DNA from: Sedimentitalea xiamensis
GTDB lineage: Bacteria; Pseudomonadota; Alphaproteobacteria; Rhodobacterales; Rhodobacteraceae
DNA: 64,000 nt
Direction of reading: 5' to 3'
Assembly: GCF_030164465.1 (NCBI RefSeq)
Contig: NZ_JASNJE010000002.1
Span: 62,001 to 126,000 of the forward strand
A program made the translations under genes and the position numbers. Numbering within the stretch: the first letter of the stretch is position 1; each line of letters starts with the position of its first letter. The notes below the pieces were generated by a model. The model was not told where the DNA came from and ran no database searches. It saw only the letters and a list, made by a program, of their open reading frames with translations. Of the stretch, positions 26,720 through 36,635 are shown piece by piece.

Positions 26720-27907
26720 ATGGAATTTTCTTCCCGGACAGGTTTGGCACGCATCGGCGGCGCGGTCGCCCTGGCGGCGCTCGTGGCGGGATGTTCGCAA
26801 CCGCTCGACTTTGACATGCGCGGCCAGATCGGCGCGTTCAACACCAGCGATGCGGCCAGGAACATCACGACGGAACGTCCCGAACCGGACAGCCGCGGCG
26901 TCATATCCTATCCGAATTACCAGATGGCCGTGGCGCGGCGCGGCGACACCGTGGCGGATGTGGCCAACCGGGTCGGGCTGTCGCCGGAAGCGGTCGCACG
27001 CTACAACGGGCTCGACCCGACAATCCCGTTGCGCGCCGGCGAAATCGTGGCGCTCCCCAGCCGCGTGGCGGAACCCTCGGCGGCGACCGGAGCGGTGGAT
27101 ATCGCCACTCTTGCCGGCAGCGCGATCGATTCCGCGCCCGATACCAGCCCGGTGCAGACCAGCACGCTCGAACCGGCGGCGACGCGGCCGGCCCCGACGG
27201 TCGTCAGCACACCGAACCCGGAACCCGTCCGCCACAAGGTGGCCCGGGGCGAAACCGCTTACACGATTTCGCGTCTCTACCAGGTTCCGGTCAAGTCACT
27301 GGCGGAATGGAACGGGCTGGATTCCGATTTCACGATCCGCGAAGGCCAATATCTGCTGATTCCCGTCGTCGGCGGCACCGCGCCGCAGAGGAGCGGCACG
27401 GCAGCGGCGGCCACCGCCGCCGCGGTGACAGAACCGGGCGCCGGATCGCCGACGCCGACGCCGCCAAGTGCGGCCACCCCCCTGCCCGATGAAAAGATCG
27501 ACCCGAAACCGCCGGAGCCTCCGAAGACCGATGTGGGACAACCGTCGATCAGCAGCAACGCCGTGATGGCCTTTCCGGTGCAAGGCAAGATCATCCGCAC
27601 CTATGCCAAGGGGAAGAACGACGGCATCGACATTTCGGCCGCTCCGGGAACGTCCGTGACCGCCGCCGCCGCCGGGTCGGTCGCCGCCATCACCGAAGAT
27701 GCCGACCAGATTCCCATCGTCGTGGTGCGCCATCCGGACAATCTGCTGACGGTCTATGCCAACGTCGACAAGATCACGGTCAAGAAAGGCGACCCGGTGC
27801 GGCGCGGACAGAAGCTGGCGCAGTTGCGCGGCGGCGACAATGCCTATGTGCATTTCGAGGTCCGCAACGGTTTTGACAGCGTCAATCCCATGCCCTATCT
27901 GGAATAG
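26720..27907 (+). CDS. nlpD: NlpD-like lipoprotein with two LysM domains and degenerate LytM
   Basis: 395 residues from the ATG at 26720 (GAGGAACGAGAG upstream). The lipobox is LVAGC (Cys about 24). Two LysM modules bind peptidoglycan: one around 66-110 (MAVARRGDTVADVANRVG), one around 172-215 (HKVARGETAYTISRLYQVP), with a Pro/Ala/Thr-rich linker after. The C-terminal LytM domain lacks the first catalytic His and Asp context (NDGIDI in place of HxGxD) and the YxHL His, keeping only VHFEVR. This is the pattern of NlpD/EnvC amidase activators rather than active peptidases. Confidence 0.88.
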   Translation: MEFSSRTGLARIGGAVALAALVAGCSQPLDFDMRGQIGAFNTSDAARNITTERPEPDSRGVISYPNYQMAVARRGDTVADVANRVGLSPEAVARYNGLDPTIPLRAGEIVALPSRVAEPSAATGAVDIATLAGSAIDSAPDTSPVQTSTLEPAATRPAPTVVSTPNPEPVRHKVARGETAYTISRLYQVPVKSLAEWNGLDSDFTIREGQYLLIPVVGGTAPQRSGTAAAATAAAVTEPGAGSPTPTPPSAATPLPDEKIDPKPPEPPKTDVGQPSISSNAVMAFPVQGKIIRTYAKGKNDGIDISAAPGTSVTAAAAGSVAAITEDADQIPIVVVRHPDNLLTVYANVDKITVKKGDPVRRGQKLAQLRGGDNAYVHFEVRNGFDSVNPMPYLE

Positions 27908-28028
27908 ACTTCGGCCAGGACTTCAAAGGCGTTGCGTTGACCCGTCCGGTCCGCTTCTGATCTGGTCACTTGACGGAGGCTGCGCCCGCCGCACACTGTG
28001 GTCGTTGTCAACCTCGGGAGGTTTCGAT

Positions 28029-28364
28029 ATGAAGTTCGTTTTGACCCTCGGCCTCATTCTCGGTCCCGCGACCGCCATGGCGGAAGACTGCCGTTGGGCA
28101 GGCGGTTCATTCCGCGGGGAGGACGGTGGCTTTCAAGCCCAGTTCGAAGTCAACGCGGACTGCACGGAAATGACGTTTCAGTCTTCCGGCAACGCCGGCA
28201 TTCAGGCACAGGATGTGCCGCAGACCTTTTCCCTGTCACCGGAAGGTCATGGTTGGGTGGCCGATATCAACGGCGTCAACGCAACGCTCGCCAAAGATGG
28301 CAACTACGTCAATTTCATCGGCAAAGGAATCGACACCCGCCTGCAGACGCGCCCGGTCGAGTAA
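28029..28364 (+). CDS. Small periplasmic protein of unknown function
   Basis: 111 residues from the ATG at 28029 with a GGGAGG ribosome-binding site. The signal peptide MKFVLTLGLILGPATAMA is followed by a likely cleavage before EDCRW. The mature part of about 93 residues is beta-rich looking, with two Cys (in EDCRW and NADCTEM) that could form a disulfide. No family recognised. It lies alone between nlpD and the convergent ATPase gene, with a TTGACG -35-like hexamer about 60 nt upstream. Confidence 0.65.
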   Translation: MKFVLTLGLILGPATAMAEDCRWAGGSFRGEDGGFQAQFEVNADCTEMTFQSSGNAGIQAQDVPQTFSLSPEGHGWVADINGVNATLAKDGNYVNFIGKGIDTRLQTRPVE

Positions 28365-28381
28365 TCGTTCCGGCCAGGCTG

Positions 28382-29224
28382 TCAGGTCAGCCCGATACCG
28401 TTGCGACCGGCCAGATCCGTGAAGAACTGCCAGGCGACACGACCTGACCTTGCGCCCCGTGTGGCCTGCCATTCGATTGCATCGGCCCGCAAGGTTTCCG
28501 GCGCGACCTCGATTCCGTATGCCGCGCAATAGCGATCGATCATCGACAGGTATTCGTCCTGCGAACAGGGATGGAATCCAAGCCACAGGCCGAAACGATC
28601 CGACAGCGACACTTTTTCCTCGACCGCTTCGGACGGGCTGATGGCGCTGCTGCGTTCGTTCTCGATCATGTCGCGCGGCATCAGGTGGCGGCGGTTGGAC
28701 GTGGCATAAAACGCCACATTGCCGGGCCGTCCTTCGATCCCTCCGTCCAGCACGGCCTTGAGGCTCTTGTAATGCTGGTCGTCATGGGAAAATGACAGAT
28801 CGTCGCAAAACAACAGGAAACGGTAGGGCGCGGTGCGCAGATGGTTCAGCAGCCGCCCGACGCTCGGCAAATCCTCGCGTTGCAGTTCGACCAGTTTCAG
28901 ATCCGCGAAATCCGCTTGAACCCTGGCATGTATCGCCTTGACGAGGCTGGACTTTCCCATTCCCCGCGCGCCCCAGAGCAAGGCGTTGTTCGCGGCGTAT
29001 CCGGCGGCAAAGCGGCGGGTGTTGTCCAGCAGCGTATCGCGCGACCGGTCAATTCCCACCAGCAGGTCCAGGTCCACCCGGTTGACCTGCGCGACCGGCG
29101 CGAGGCGGTCCGGTTCCACATGCCAGACAAACGCTGTCGCCACGTCGAAATCAGGGGCGGGCTGGGGCGGCGGCGATATCCGTTCCAGAGCCGCCGCGAT
29201 TCGATCCATCGGGTCGTCGATCAC
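28382..29224 (-). CDS. DUF815-type P-loop ATPase
   Basis: 280 residues. Walker A is WGARGMGKSSLV (near 84-95), Walker B-like LLFCDDLSF near 138, and ATSNRRHLMPR is a sensor-like motif. This pattern fits the DUF815 group of AAA-type ATPases, whose cellular role is unknown. The start overlaps the stop of tatC by 4 nt, so it is likely cotranscribed with tatABC, but a role in Tat export is not established. Confidence 0.82.
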   Translation of the reverse strand: MIDDPMDRIAAALERISPPPQPAPDFDVATAFVWHVEPDRLAPVAQVNRVDLDLLVGIDRSRDTLLDNTRRFAAGYAANNALLWGARGMGKSSLVKAIHARVQADFADLKLVELQREDLPSVGRLLNHLRTAPYRFLLFCDDLSFSHDDQHYKSLKAVLDGGIEGRPGNVAFYATSNRRHLMPRDMIENERSSAISPSEAVEEKVSLSDRFGLWLGFHPCSQDEYLSMIDRYCAAYGIEVAPETLRADAIEWQATRGARSGRVAWQFFTDLAGRNGIGLT

Positions 29225-30099
29225 TTGCCGTCTTCCTCCTCGAATTCGGCCATCATCGGATCGTCGAATTCTTCTTCATCGTCGTAATAGCCTTCGGCGC
29301 GCAGCTTTTCCTCGCGCTTTCTCTCGACCCGCCGCACGAGGAAGATCGAGACCTCATACAGCCCGTAGACCACGACGAACAGGATCACCTGCGTAATGAC
29401 ATCGGGCGGCGTGACCAGTGCCGCGAGCACGAGGATTCCCACGACGGCATATTTGCGCACGTTGCCGAGCCCCTCGGCGCTGACCAGACCGGCCTTGCCC
29501 ATCAAGGTCAAGAGCACTGGCAGCTGGAAACACAGGCCGAAGGCCACGATGAACTTGATCGTCAGGTTCAGATATTCCTGCGCGCTGCCCTGGAACACGA
29601 CGCTGAGCGGCGCGGCGCCCTCGGTGACGGCCTCGCCTTCGGCGCCGAACTGCTGGAATCCGAGGAAGAAATCATAGGCCAGCGGCGTCACGATGTAGAA
29701 GGCGAAACTCGCGCCGAGGATGAACATGAACGGCGAGGCGATTAGGAAAGGCAGGAACGCGCCCTTTTCCGACTTGTAGAGGCCCGGCGCCACGAAGCGC
29801 CACATCTGCAACCCGATATAGGGAAAGGCCAACAGGAACCCGCCCAGCAGCGAGACCTTGATGGCGACGAAGAACCCTTCCTGCGGGCTGATGAAGATCA
29901 GGTCGCAATCCTGTCCGCGTTCCGCCAGCACCTGGCAGAGCGGCGCGGTCAGGAAGTTGAAGATCGGGGTGGCCACGGTGAAGCAGATGACCATGCCGAC
30001 GATGAAGGCCACGACCGAATGGATCAGCCGGTTGCGCAGCTCCGCCAGATGTTCGATCAGCGGCGCGCTGCTGTCGTCGATCTCATCGGTATTGCTCAT
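29221..30099 (-). CDS. tatC: Twin-arginine translocase subunit TatC
   Basis: 292 residues with six membrane segments. The N-terminal cytosolic motif [16 protein letters not shown] and the [19 protein letters not shown] segment match TatC, the receptor for twin-arginine signal peptides. The charged C-terminus is long ([18 protein letters not shown]). The gene is downstream of tatA and tatB and overlaps tatB by 4 nt. Confidence 0.97.
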   Translation of the reverse strand: MSNTDEIDDSSAPLIEHLAELRNRLIHSVVAFIVGMVICFTVATPIFNFLTAPLCQVLAERGQDCDLIFISPQEGFFVAIKVSLLGGFLLAFPYIGLQMWRFVAPGLYKSEKGAFLPFLIASPFMFILGASFAFYIVTPLAYDFFLGFQQFGAEGEAVTEGAAPLSVVFQGSAQEYLNLTIKFIVAFGLCFQLPVLLTLMGKAGLVSAEGLGNVRKYAVVGILVLAALVTPPDVITQVILFVVVYGLYEVSIFLVRRVERKREEKLRAEGYYDDEEEFDDPMMAEFEEEDGK

Positions 30100-30581
30100 G
30101 TCTTGCCATCCGGTGTCGAAGAGGCCGCCGCAGCGGCTTCCATCTCGGCGGCCTTGGCCTGCGCTTCGGCCGCTTCTCGTGTCAGCCGGTCGGCGGCGGC
30201 GCGCGCGGTGGCCGCTTCGATCTTCTTGGCTTTTTCAGCCCGTTCCGCCGCCAGTTTCCCGGTTGCGCTGTTCGGGTCGTATTTCTTGCCGTCCAGCTTG
30301 GCCGGATTCAAACCGTCGGTCAGGTCGCGCGTTGCCTCCTTGACGCCGTCCATTGCGCTGGACACCGGATTTGTCGCGGCTTTCAGCCCCTTGGCCACGT
30401 CCCGCATGCCCGATTCCTCTGCCGCGTCATGCATCGCGGAACTGAATTCCCGCGCCATGCCCTTGGCCTTGCCGACGAACCGTCCGACATTGCGGAACAG
30501 AACCGGCAGATCCTTCGGGCCGACCACGATCAGCGCCACGATCCCGATGAGCAGCAGCTCTGTCCAGCCCAGGTCGAACAT
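30096..30581 (-). CDS. tatB: Twin-arginine translocase subunit TatB
   Basis: 161 residues. One N-terminal membrane helix ([20 protein letters not shown]), the GPKDLP hinge, and an amphipathic helix with [16 protein letters not shown], then an Ala/Glu/Lys-rich tail. TatB forms the signal-peptide receptor complex with TatC. It lies 6 nt after tatA and overlaps tatC. Confidence 0.95.
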   Translation of the reverse strand: MFDLGWTELLLIGIVALIVVGPKDLPVLFRNVGRFVGKAKGMAREFSSAMHDAAEESGMRDVAKGLKAATNPVSSAMDGVKEATRDLTDGLNPAKLDGKKYDPNSATGKLAAERAEKAKKIEAATARAAADRLTREAAEAQAKAAEMEAAAAASSTPDGKT

Positions 30582-30587
30582 TTGCGG

Positions 30588-30815
30588 TTACGCCTTGTCC
30601 TTGTCGGTTGCGGCATCGGTCTTGGGCGTGATGTCCTTGGCCGTTTCCGACGCATCGTCTTCCAGTTCCTTCTGGCCCTCGTTGATGCCCTTCTTGAACG
30701 ACGTGATGCCCTTGCCGACTTCGCCCATCAGCGAACTGATCTTGCCGCGGCCAAACAGAACCAGCACCACGACCGCGATCAGCAAAAGGCCGGGAAGGCC
30801 GATATTGTTCAACAT
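30588..30815 (-). CDS. tatA: Twin-arginine translocase subunit TatA
   Basis: 75 residues. A single N-terminal helix ([19 protein letters not shown]) is followed by an amphipathic helix and a charged tail, as in TatA pore proteins. The GAGGAGACGGAC ribosome-binding site is strong. First gene of the tatABC-ATPase unit, divergent from the WYL regulator. Confidence 0.95.
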   Translation of the reverse strand: MLNNIGLPGLLLIAVVVLVLFGRGKISSLMGEVGKGITSFKKGINEGQKELEDDASETAKDITPKTDAATDKDKA

Positions 30816-31035
30816 GTCCGTCTCCTCAGACTGAAGGGCGCACCGCGAAACGGCGCGCGCATTTGGAAAGTCGCCAGACTTCTACGCAGCGCACAGGTCA
30901 AGGAAAAGCGGCAAACCTCGGATGAGCGCCCGAAAACCGGAGGATTTGTCGTGCAACCCTAAAGTCACCCAACACAACTGACATGTTTTTGGCGGTTTCT
31001 CTGGACAGTCCCCGGCTTCTGTGCCACCAGATCCC

Positions 31036-31707
31036 ATGCCCCGCACGGACCGACTGATCGACATTATCGCCATCCTGCGGGATGGGCGCCTGCATCGCGC
31101 CGGGGACCTTGCCGGCAGGCTTGGCGTGTCAATACGCACGATTTATCGGGACATGGACCGGCTGGCCGCGTCCGGCGTGCCGGTGCAGGGCACGCGCGGG
31201 ACGGGATACCGCGCAGCCGACCGGATCACCCTGCCGCCCCTGACCCTGACGCCGCAGGAACTCGATGCGCTCAACATCGGCGTCGCCATCGTCGCCGAAG
31301 CGGCCGATCCCTATCTCAAGGCCGCGGCTCTGGCCCTGACGGACAAGCTGGACGCCGTTCTGCCCGCCGAAACCGTTGCCGAGGCCGATGCCTGGAAAAC
31401 CGCGCTGACTCCGCTGGCCGACACCGCCCGCGGGCTGTCGCACATGGCCAGCCTGCGCAGCGCCATCAAGGGCAAGCAGAAGCTGCGCCTTACCTGCCGC
31501 GATCCCGGCGGAACCCGGACGACGCGCACGGTGCGCCCGCTGAAACTGGACAATTGGGGGCACGTCTGGATTCTGACGGCCTGGTGCGAACTCTGCGCGG
31601 ATTTCCGGGATTTCCGCATCGACCTGATCGACGCCGCCTCGCCGCTGCCGGAACTGTTCGTGGACGAGCCGGGCAAAAGGCTGCCGGACCGACCGCTCCG
31701 CGGCTAG
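31036..31707 (+). CDS. YafY-type WYL-domain transcriptional regulator
   Basis: 223 residues from the ATG at 31036; a GTG at 31021 is an alternative. An N-terminal helix-turn-helix (LAGRLGVSIRTIYRDMDRL) is followed by a WYL-type effector domain containing VRPLKLDNWGHVWILTAWCE. Such regulators sense small ligands, sometimes nucleic acids. Target unknown; it is divergent from tatA and could control itself. Its stop is shared with that of the ABC ATPase. Confidence 0.82.
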   Translation: MPRTDRLIDIIAILRDGRLHRAGDLAGRLGVSIRTIYRDMDRLAASGVPVQGTRGTGYRAADRITLPPLTLTPQELDALNIGVAIVAEAADPYLKAAALALTDKLDAVLPAETVAEADAWKTALTPLADTARGLSHMASLRSAIKGKQKLRLTCRDPGGTRTTRTVRPLKLDNWGHVWILTAWCELCADFRDFRIDLIDAASPLPELFVDEPGKRLPDRPLRG

Positions 31708-32864
31708 CGCGAGGTCGGAAAGACAAAGCAGCGGTCGCGGCGGATCGTCAGCCACATCACCCTGCCCTCGGCGGGCAGGAAGACGTTGGGCACCGTCACC
31801 TTCAGGATCTTGTCGTCGAAATCCATGCGGAACTCGACCAGGCTCTCGTGGCCCATGAACCGGGCCCGCACCACGGTGCCCCGCGCCGCCACGCCATCGG
31901 TCGGGGTCGGCAGCGGCCCGACACCGGCCCGGTCGAAATCGATCTTCACATGCTGCGGACGGAACACGATGTCCACATTCGTGCCATCGGGCACACCGGG
32001 CGCGAGGAACTGGCCGAACGGGGTTTGCGCAAGCGCCCCGTTGACCTGCGCGTTCAGCACATTGGCATCGCTGAAAAACGACACCGCGGCACGGTCCACC
32101 GGACGGGTATAGACGTTGTAGGGCGCGCCCTGCTGGACGATCCTGCCGTCGCGCATCAGCGCGATCTCATCGGCCATGCGCATCGCTTCTTCGGGTTCAT
32201 GAGTCACCAGCAGGACCGCCGTGTCCTCTTCCTTGAGCAGGCCCAGAGTTTCGTCCCGGATGCCGTCGCGCAGCCGGTTGTCCAGCCCCGAGAAAGGTTC
32301 GTCCATCAGCATGATCCTTGGCCGGGGCGCGAGAGCGCGGGCCAGGGCGACACGCTGCTGTTCGCCGCCGGAAAGCTGATGCGGGTAGCCATCGATGAAT
32401 TGCAGCAGGTCGACCCTTTCGAGCAGTTCCACCACACGCGCCCGTTTCTCGTCCTTGCCGCCCCGGAGCCCGTAGGCCACGTTTCCGGCCACGCTCAGAT
32501 GCGGGAACAATGCGAAATCCTGGAACATCAGGCCGATCTGACGCCGCTCGGGCGGCACACGGAAGACCGTGTCGCAGATCAGCTTGCCATCGACCCAGAT
32601 TTCGCCGCTGTCCTGCATCTCGACACCGGCGATCATCCGGAGCGTCGTCGACTTGCCGCATCCCGACGGCCCCAGCAGGCACGTCACCTGACCCGGCATG
32701 ATGCTGAGCGAAACGTCATCCACTACGGGACGGCCGTCGAACTGGCGCACCAGGTGACGGATTTCAAGCCGCGGAACACGCGACGCCAGCGTATTTCCGG
32801 ATGAACTGCGCTGGGTTTCGGTTTGCACCGCCGGGCCTCGTCTACGTTTTCCGATCAAATCCAT
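31704..32864 (-). CDS. Iron(III)-type ABC transporter ATP-binding protein, orphan
   Basis: 386 residues. Walker A LLGPSGCGKSTT, Q-loop LMFQDFALFPH, signature LSGGEQQRVALARALA, Walker B IMLMDEPFSGLD and the VTHEPEEA switch are complete. A C-terminal TOBE-like region (from about 285) includes VDIVFRPQHVKID. The set fits FbpC/AfuC ferric-iron or related importers. No permease or binding protein adjoins it. The start at 32864 has no clear ribosome-binding site. Confidence 0.85.
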   Translation of the reverse strand: MDLIGKRRRGPAVQTETQRSSSGNTLASRVPRLEIRHLVRQFDGRPVVDDVSLSIMPGQVTCLLGPSGCGKSTTLRMIAGVEMQDSGEIWVDGKLICDTVFRVPPERRQIGLMFQDFALFPHLSVAGNVAYGLRGGKDEKRARVVELLERVDLLQFIDGYPHQLSGGEQQRVALARALAPRPRIMLMDEPFSGLDNRLRDGIRDETLGLLKEEDTAVLLVTHEPEEAMRMADEIALMRDGRIVQQGAPYNVYTRPVDRAAVSFFSDANVLNAQVNGALAQTPFGQFLAPGVPDGTNVDIVFRPQHVKIDFDRAGVGPLPTPTDGVAARGTVVRARFMGHESLVEFRMDFDDKILKVTVPNVFLPAEGRVMWLTIRRDRCFVFPTSR

Positions 32865-32915
32865 CGGGCTTTGGCGCAGATAGCAACCCGACCGGCCCTG
32901 TGCAAGCGGTCGCCG

Positions 32916-33869
32916 TCATCGCGGGGCGAAGACCGACCACCCGGTTCGATCCGCCAGCAGTTCCAGCGCACGGGACGCCAGATGCGAATTGCCAAGCGCG
33001 TTCAGCCCCGGCGACCAGCAGCCGATGGAGGCCTGCCCCGGCGCGACCGCCAGAATACCGCCGCCCACGCCGCTCTTTCCGGGCAAGCCAACCCGGAACG
33101 CGAATTCGCCGGATCCGTCGTAGAGCCCGCAGGTCAGCATCAGGGCGTTGATCTGGCGCGCCATGCGCGCCTTGATCACCCGCGCCCCGCCGGGGGACAG
33201 GCATCCATCGAAGGCCAGGAACCGGCCGGCCAGCGCCAGTTGCCGCGCCGTCATCGCGATCGCGCAGTGGTGGAAATAGACGCCCAGCGTCCGCTCGGGC
33301 GCCCCCTGAAGCGTGCCGAAGCCGCGCATGAAATTGGCCAGCGCGACATTGCGGAACCCGGTTTCCTGTTCCGACCGGGCGACCGCCGGGTCGATGGCGA
33401 TGTCCTCCTGCCCGGCGACGAAACGGATGAACTGAAGGATCTGACCCAGCGCCTCTTTCGGCGCATACTGCCCCAGGATGCTGTCGGTCACGGCGATTGC
33501 GCCCGCGTTGATGAACGGATTGCGCGGCAGGCCCTTCTCATATTCCAGTTGCACGATCGAATTGAACGGATCGCCGGACGGTTCACGCCCGACCCTGCTC
33601 CACAGGCGTTCGCCCTGGTTTCCAAGCGCCACGGCCAGGGTAAAGACCTTGGAAATGCTCTGGATCGAGAATGGCGTATCCGCGTCGCCGACCGAGATGA
33701 CATCGCCTTCCGCCGTGGCCAGCGTGATGGCGAACTGCGCCGGATCGACACGCGCGAGTTGGGGGATGTAATCCGCCACGCTGCCGCGGAATGGTTCCTG
33801 CGCCATCGTTTCCGCGATGTCGGCCAGGATCGCGCGCAGGCTGTCGGAGGAAGGCTTCTGCTGTGTCAT
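32916..33869 (-). CDS. glsA: Glutaminase A
   Basis: 317 residues from the ATG at 33869; the frame extends upstream without family similarity. The serine-lysine dyad is in SIQSISKVF near 67-75, with INAGAIAV and KSGVGGG as further conserved motifs of the beta-lactamase-like glutaminases. It hydrolyses glutamine to glutamate and ammonia. It follows the SDR gene on the same strand with a 90-nt gap. Confidence 0.95.
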   Translation of the reverse strand: MTQQKPSSDSLRAILADIAETMAQEPFRGSVADYIPQLARVDPAQFAITLATAEGDVISVGDADTPFSIQSISKVFTLAVALGNQGERLWSRVGREPSGDPFNSIVQLEYEKGLPRNPFINAGAIAVTDSILGQYAPKEALGQILQFIRFVAGQEDIAIDPAVARSEQETGFRNVALANFMRGFGTLQGAPERTLGVYFHHCAIAMTARQLALAGRFLAFDGCLSPGGARVIKARMARQINALMLTCGLYDGSGEFAFRVGLPGKSGVGGGILAVAPGQASIGCWSPGLNALGNSHLASRALELLADRTGWSVFAPR

Positions 33870-33959
33870 GATGAAATTGGTTCCCGACCGACATGTCCGC
33901 GCGATCGACTGCCGTGAAACGACGCGGGCCGGCCCGTGGCGGACCGGACCCGTTTCCAC

Positions 33960-34739
33960 CTACATGGTCAGGTTGGTCGCACCGCCATCCAGCAGGATGT
34001 TCTGGCCAACGATGAACCCGGCGTGCTGGCTGCACAGGAAAGCGCAGACCGCGCCGAATTCCTGCCGCGTGCCATAGCGCCCGGCCGGAATGGTCGCCGC
34101 GCGCCGGTCGCGGGCTTCCTGAAGCGAGATCCCTTCCGCCTTCACAACATTCCCGTCCAGCGCATCCGCCCGGTCCGTCGCGTGAATGCCGGGCAGCAGG
34201 TTGTTGATGTTGACCCCCTTGCCCGCCACCTGCCGCGCCGTGCCCGCGACATAGCCGGTCAAACCGGTGCGGGCGGAATTGGACAGGCCCAGAACCGCGA
34301 TCGGCGCCCGCACCGACTGGCTGGTGATGTTCACCACCCTGCCCCATCCCCGGTCCATCATCCCCGGCATCAGCGCCTTCATCAGCGCGATGGGGGCCAG
34401 CATGTTGGCGTCCAGCGCCTTGATGAAATCGTCCCTGTCCCAGTCCGACCACATGCCCGGCGGCGGCCCGCCCGCGTTGTTGACCAGGATATCGGCCGCG
34501 CCCGCCGCCGCGATGACCGCATCCTGCCCTTCGGGCGTCGCCACGTCGGCGGCGACCGTCACCACATCGACCCCATAGGTATCACGGATGGCCTGCGCGG
34601 AGGTTTCAAGCGCATCCGCCCCGCGCGCATTCATCACCAGATTGACGCCTGCCCCGGCCAGAGCCTCCGCACAGCCAAGCCCCAGGCCCTTGCTGCTGGC
34701 GCAGACCAGCGCCCGTTTCCCGGTTATTCCCAGATCCAT
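33960..34739 (-). CDS. SDR-fold protein lacking the canonical Tyr-x-x-x-Lys
   Basis: 259 residues from the ATG at 34739 (GGGAGGACGAAC upstream). The dinucleotide-binding region CASSKGLGLG (12-21) and NNAGG are present, and the catalytic Ser position is in NITSQS. Where SDRs have YxxxK, this protein reads LSNSAR, so both catalytic Tyr and Lys are missing. Annotated relatives are called 3-oxoacyl-ACP reductase-like, but that activity is doubtful without the dyad. The gene is divergent from prfC. Confidence 0.75.
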   Translation of the reverse strand: MDLGITGKRALVCASSKGLGLGCAEALAGAGVNLVMNARGADALETSAQAIRDTYGVDVVTVAADVATPEGQDAVIAAAGAADILVNNAGGPPPGMWSDWDRDDFIKALDANMLAPIALMKALMPGMMDRGWGRVVNITSQSVRAPIAVLGLSNSARTGLTGYVAGTARQVAGKGVNINNLLPGIHATDRADALDGNVVKAEGISLQEARDRRAATIPAGRYGTRQEFGAVCAFLCSQHAGFIVGQNILLDGGATNLTM

Positions 34740-35021
34740 GTTCGTCCTCCCGATGTCATGTCCCGTCCCGATTAACACCGCTGGCGAGGTCGATGCCAGC
34801 GTTTAACCGCTGAATTGCTCGGAACGCTTGCCGCTTGCGCCAGACAAGCCGCGAATGACGGCTCTGACCGGTTCCGCTTTCGGGAACGTGTCACCCCCCC
34901 TGTTCGCGGCGCACCCCGATCCGGTCCGGTCGGTCCGCCACCGATCCGGAGTTGGCCGACGCGGGAACACGACCGCCTGAATTTCTTGCGCTTGCGCCAA
35001 ACCTTACCTATACGCCCGGTC

Positions 35022-36629
35022 ATGCTGGACACCGTTTCAAATCGCCCCGACCTTCCGCCGGAAATCGCCCGGCGTCGCACCTTTGCGATCATCTCCCACC
35101 CGGATGCGGGAAAGACGACCTTGACCGAGAAGTTCCTGCTTTTCGGCGGCGCGATCCAGATGGCCGGGCAAGTCCGCGCCAAGGGTGAAGCGCGGCGCAC
35201 GCGGTCCGATTTCATGCAAATGGAAAAGGACCGGGGGATTTCCGTTTCCGCATCGGCGATGTCTTTCGATTTCAACGAGTTCCGGTTCAATCTTGTGGAC
35301 ACGCCCGGCCACTCGGACTTTTCCGAAGACACCTACCGGACGCTCACCGCGGTAGATGCCGCCGTGATGGTGATCGACGGGGCCAAGGGTGTGGAAAGCC
35401 AGACTCGGAAACTTTTCGAAGTCTGCCGCCTGCGCGATCTGCCGATCCTGACCTTCTGCAACAAGATGGACAGGGAAAGCAGGGATGTCTTTGAAATCAT
35501 TGACGAGATACAGGAAAATCTCGCCATTGACGTGACGCCGGCAAGCTGGCCCATCGGTCAGGGCCGGGATTTCGTCGGCTGCTATGACATCCTGCGGGAC
35601 CGGCTGGAACTGATGGACCGGGCAGACCGCAACAAGGTGGCGCAAAGCATTGAAATAAAGGGATTGAACGATCCGGAGCTTGCGAAACACGTGCCTTCGA
35701 ACCTGTTGGACCGATTGCGCGAGGAACTGGAGATGGCCCGCGAGTTGCTGCCCGCGCTGAATCCGCAGGCGGTTCTGGAAGGGCACATGACCCCGATCTG
35801 GTTCGGTTCCGCGATCAACAGTTTCGGCGTCAAGGAGCTGATGGCCGGCATCGGGATGTACGGGCCGCAACCGCAGATCCAATCGGCCGAGCCGCGCAAC
35901 ATTCTTCCAGAAGAAACAAAGGTTTCCGGGTTTGTCTTCAAGGTTCAGGCGAACATGGATCCGAAGCACCGTGACCGCGTGGCTTTCGTGCGGTTGGCGT
36001 CGGGCCACTTTAAACGCGGCATGAAGCTGACCCATGTGCGCACCAGGAAACCGATGGCGATCACCAATCCTGTGCTGTTCCTCGCCAGTGACCGCGAACT
36101 GGCGGAAGAGGCCTGGGCTGGCGACATCATCGGCATTCCCAACCACGGGCAATTGCGCATCGGCGACTCCCTGACCGAAGGGGAAATCCTGCGCGTCACC
36201 GGCATCCCCAGCTTCGCGCCGGAACTTCTCCAGGGCGTGCGGGCGGGCGATCCGTTGAAATCCAAGCACCTGGAAAAGGCGCTGATGCAATTTGCCGAAG
36301 AAGGCGCCGCCAAGGTATTCAAACCGTCCATCGGCTCCGGCTTCGTGGTTGGAGTCGTCGGCCAGTTGCAGTTCGAAGTCCTGGCCAGCCGGATCGAACT
36401 GGAATACGGCCTGCCGGTGCGCTTCGAAGCCTCTCAGTTCAAGTCGGCCAGATGGGTGAATGGCGACCGGCAAGCCGTCGAGAAATTCATCGATGCCAAC
36501 AAGCAGCACATAGCCCATGACAATGACGGCGACATCGTCTACCTCACCCGCCTGCAATGGGACATCGATCGCGTCGAACGCGACTATCCGGATGTGAAAC
36601 TGACGGCGACCAAGGAAATGATGGTCTGA
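35022..36629 (+). CDS. prfC: Peptide chain release factor 3
   Basis: 535 residues from the ATG at 35022. GTPase motifs are ISHPDAGKTTLTE (G1), DTPGHSDFSED (G3) and CNKMD (G4); the C-terminal release-factor domain follows with GFVVGVVGQLQFEVL. RF3 recycles RF1/RF2 from the ribosome. The upstream extension of the frame (from 34815) has no RF3 similarity. It is convergent with the amidase gene (6 nt between stops). Confidence 0.96.
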   Translation: MLDTVSNRPDLPPEIARRRTFAIISHPDAGKTTLTEKFLLFGGAIQMAGQVRAKGEARRTRSDFMQMEKDRGISVSASAMSFDFNEFRFNLVDTPGHSDFSEDTYRTLTAVDAAVMVIDGAKGVESQTRKLFEVCRLRDLPILTFCNKMDRESRDVFEIIDEIQENLAIDVTPASWPIGQGRDFVGCYDILRDRLELMDRADRNKVAQSIEIKGLNDPELAKHVPSNLLDRLREELEMARELLPALNPQAVLEGHMTPIWFGSAINSFGVKELMAGIGMYGPQPQIQSAEPRNILPEETKVSGFVFKVQANMDPKHRDRVAFVRLASGHFKRGMKLTHVRTRKPMAITNPVLFLASDRELAEEAWAGDIIGIPNHGQLRIGDSLTEGEILRVTGIPSFAPELLQGVRAGDPLKSKHLEKALMQFAEEGAAKVFKPSIGSGFVVGVVGQLQFEVLASRIELEYGLPVRFEASQFKSARWVNGDRQAVEKFIDANKQHIAHDNDGDIVYLTRLQWDIDRVERDYPDVKLTATKEMMV

Positions 36630-36635
36630 ACCGTG

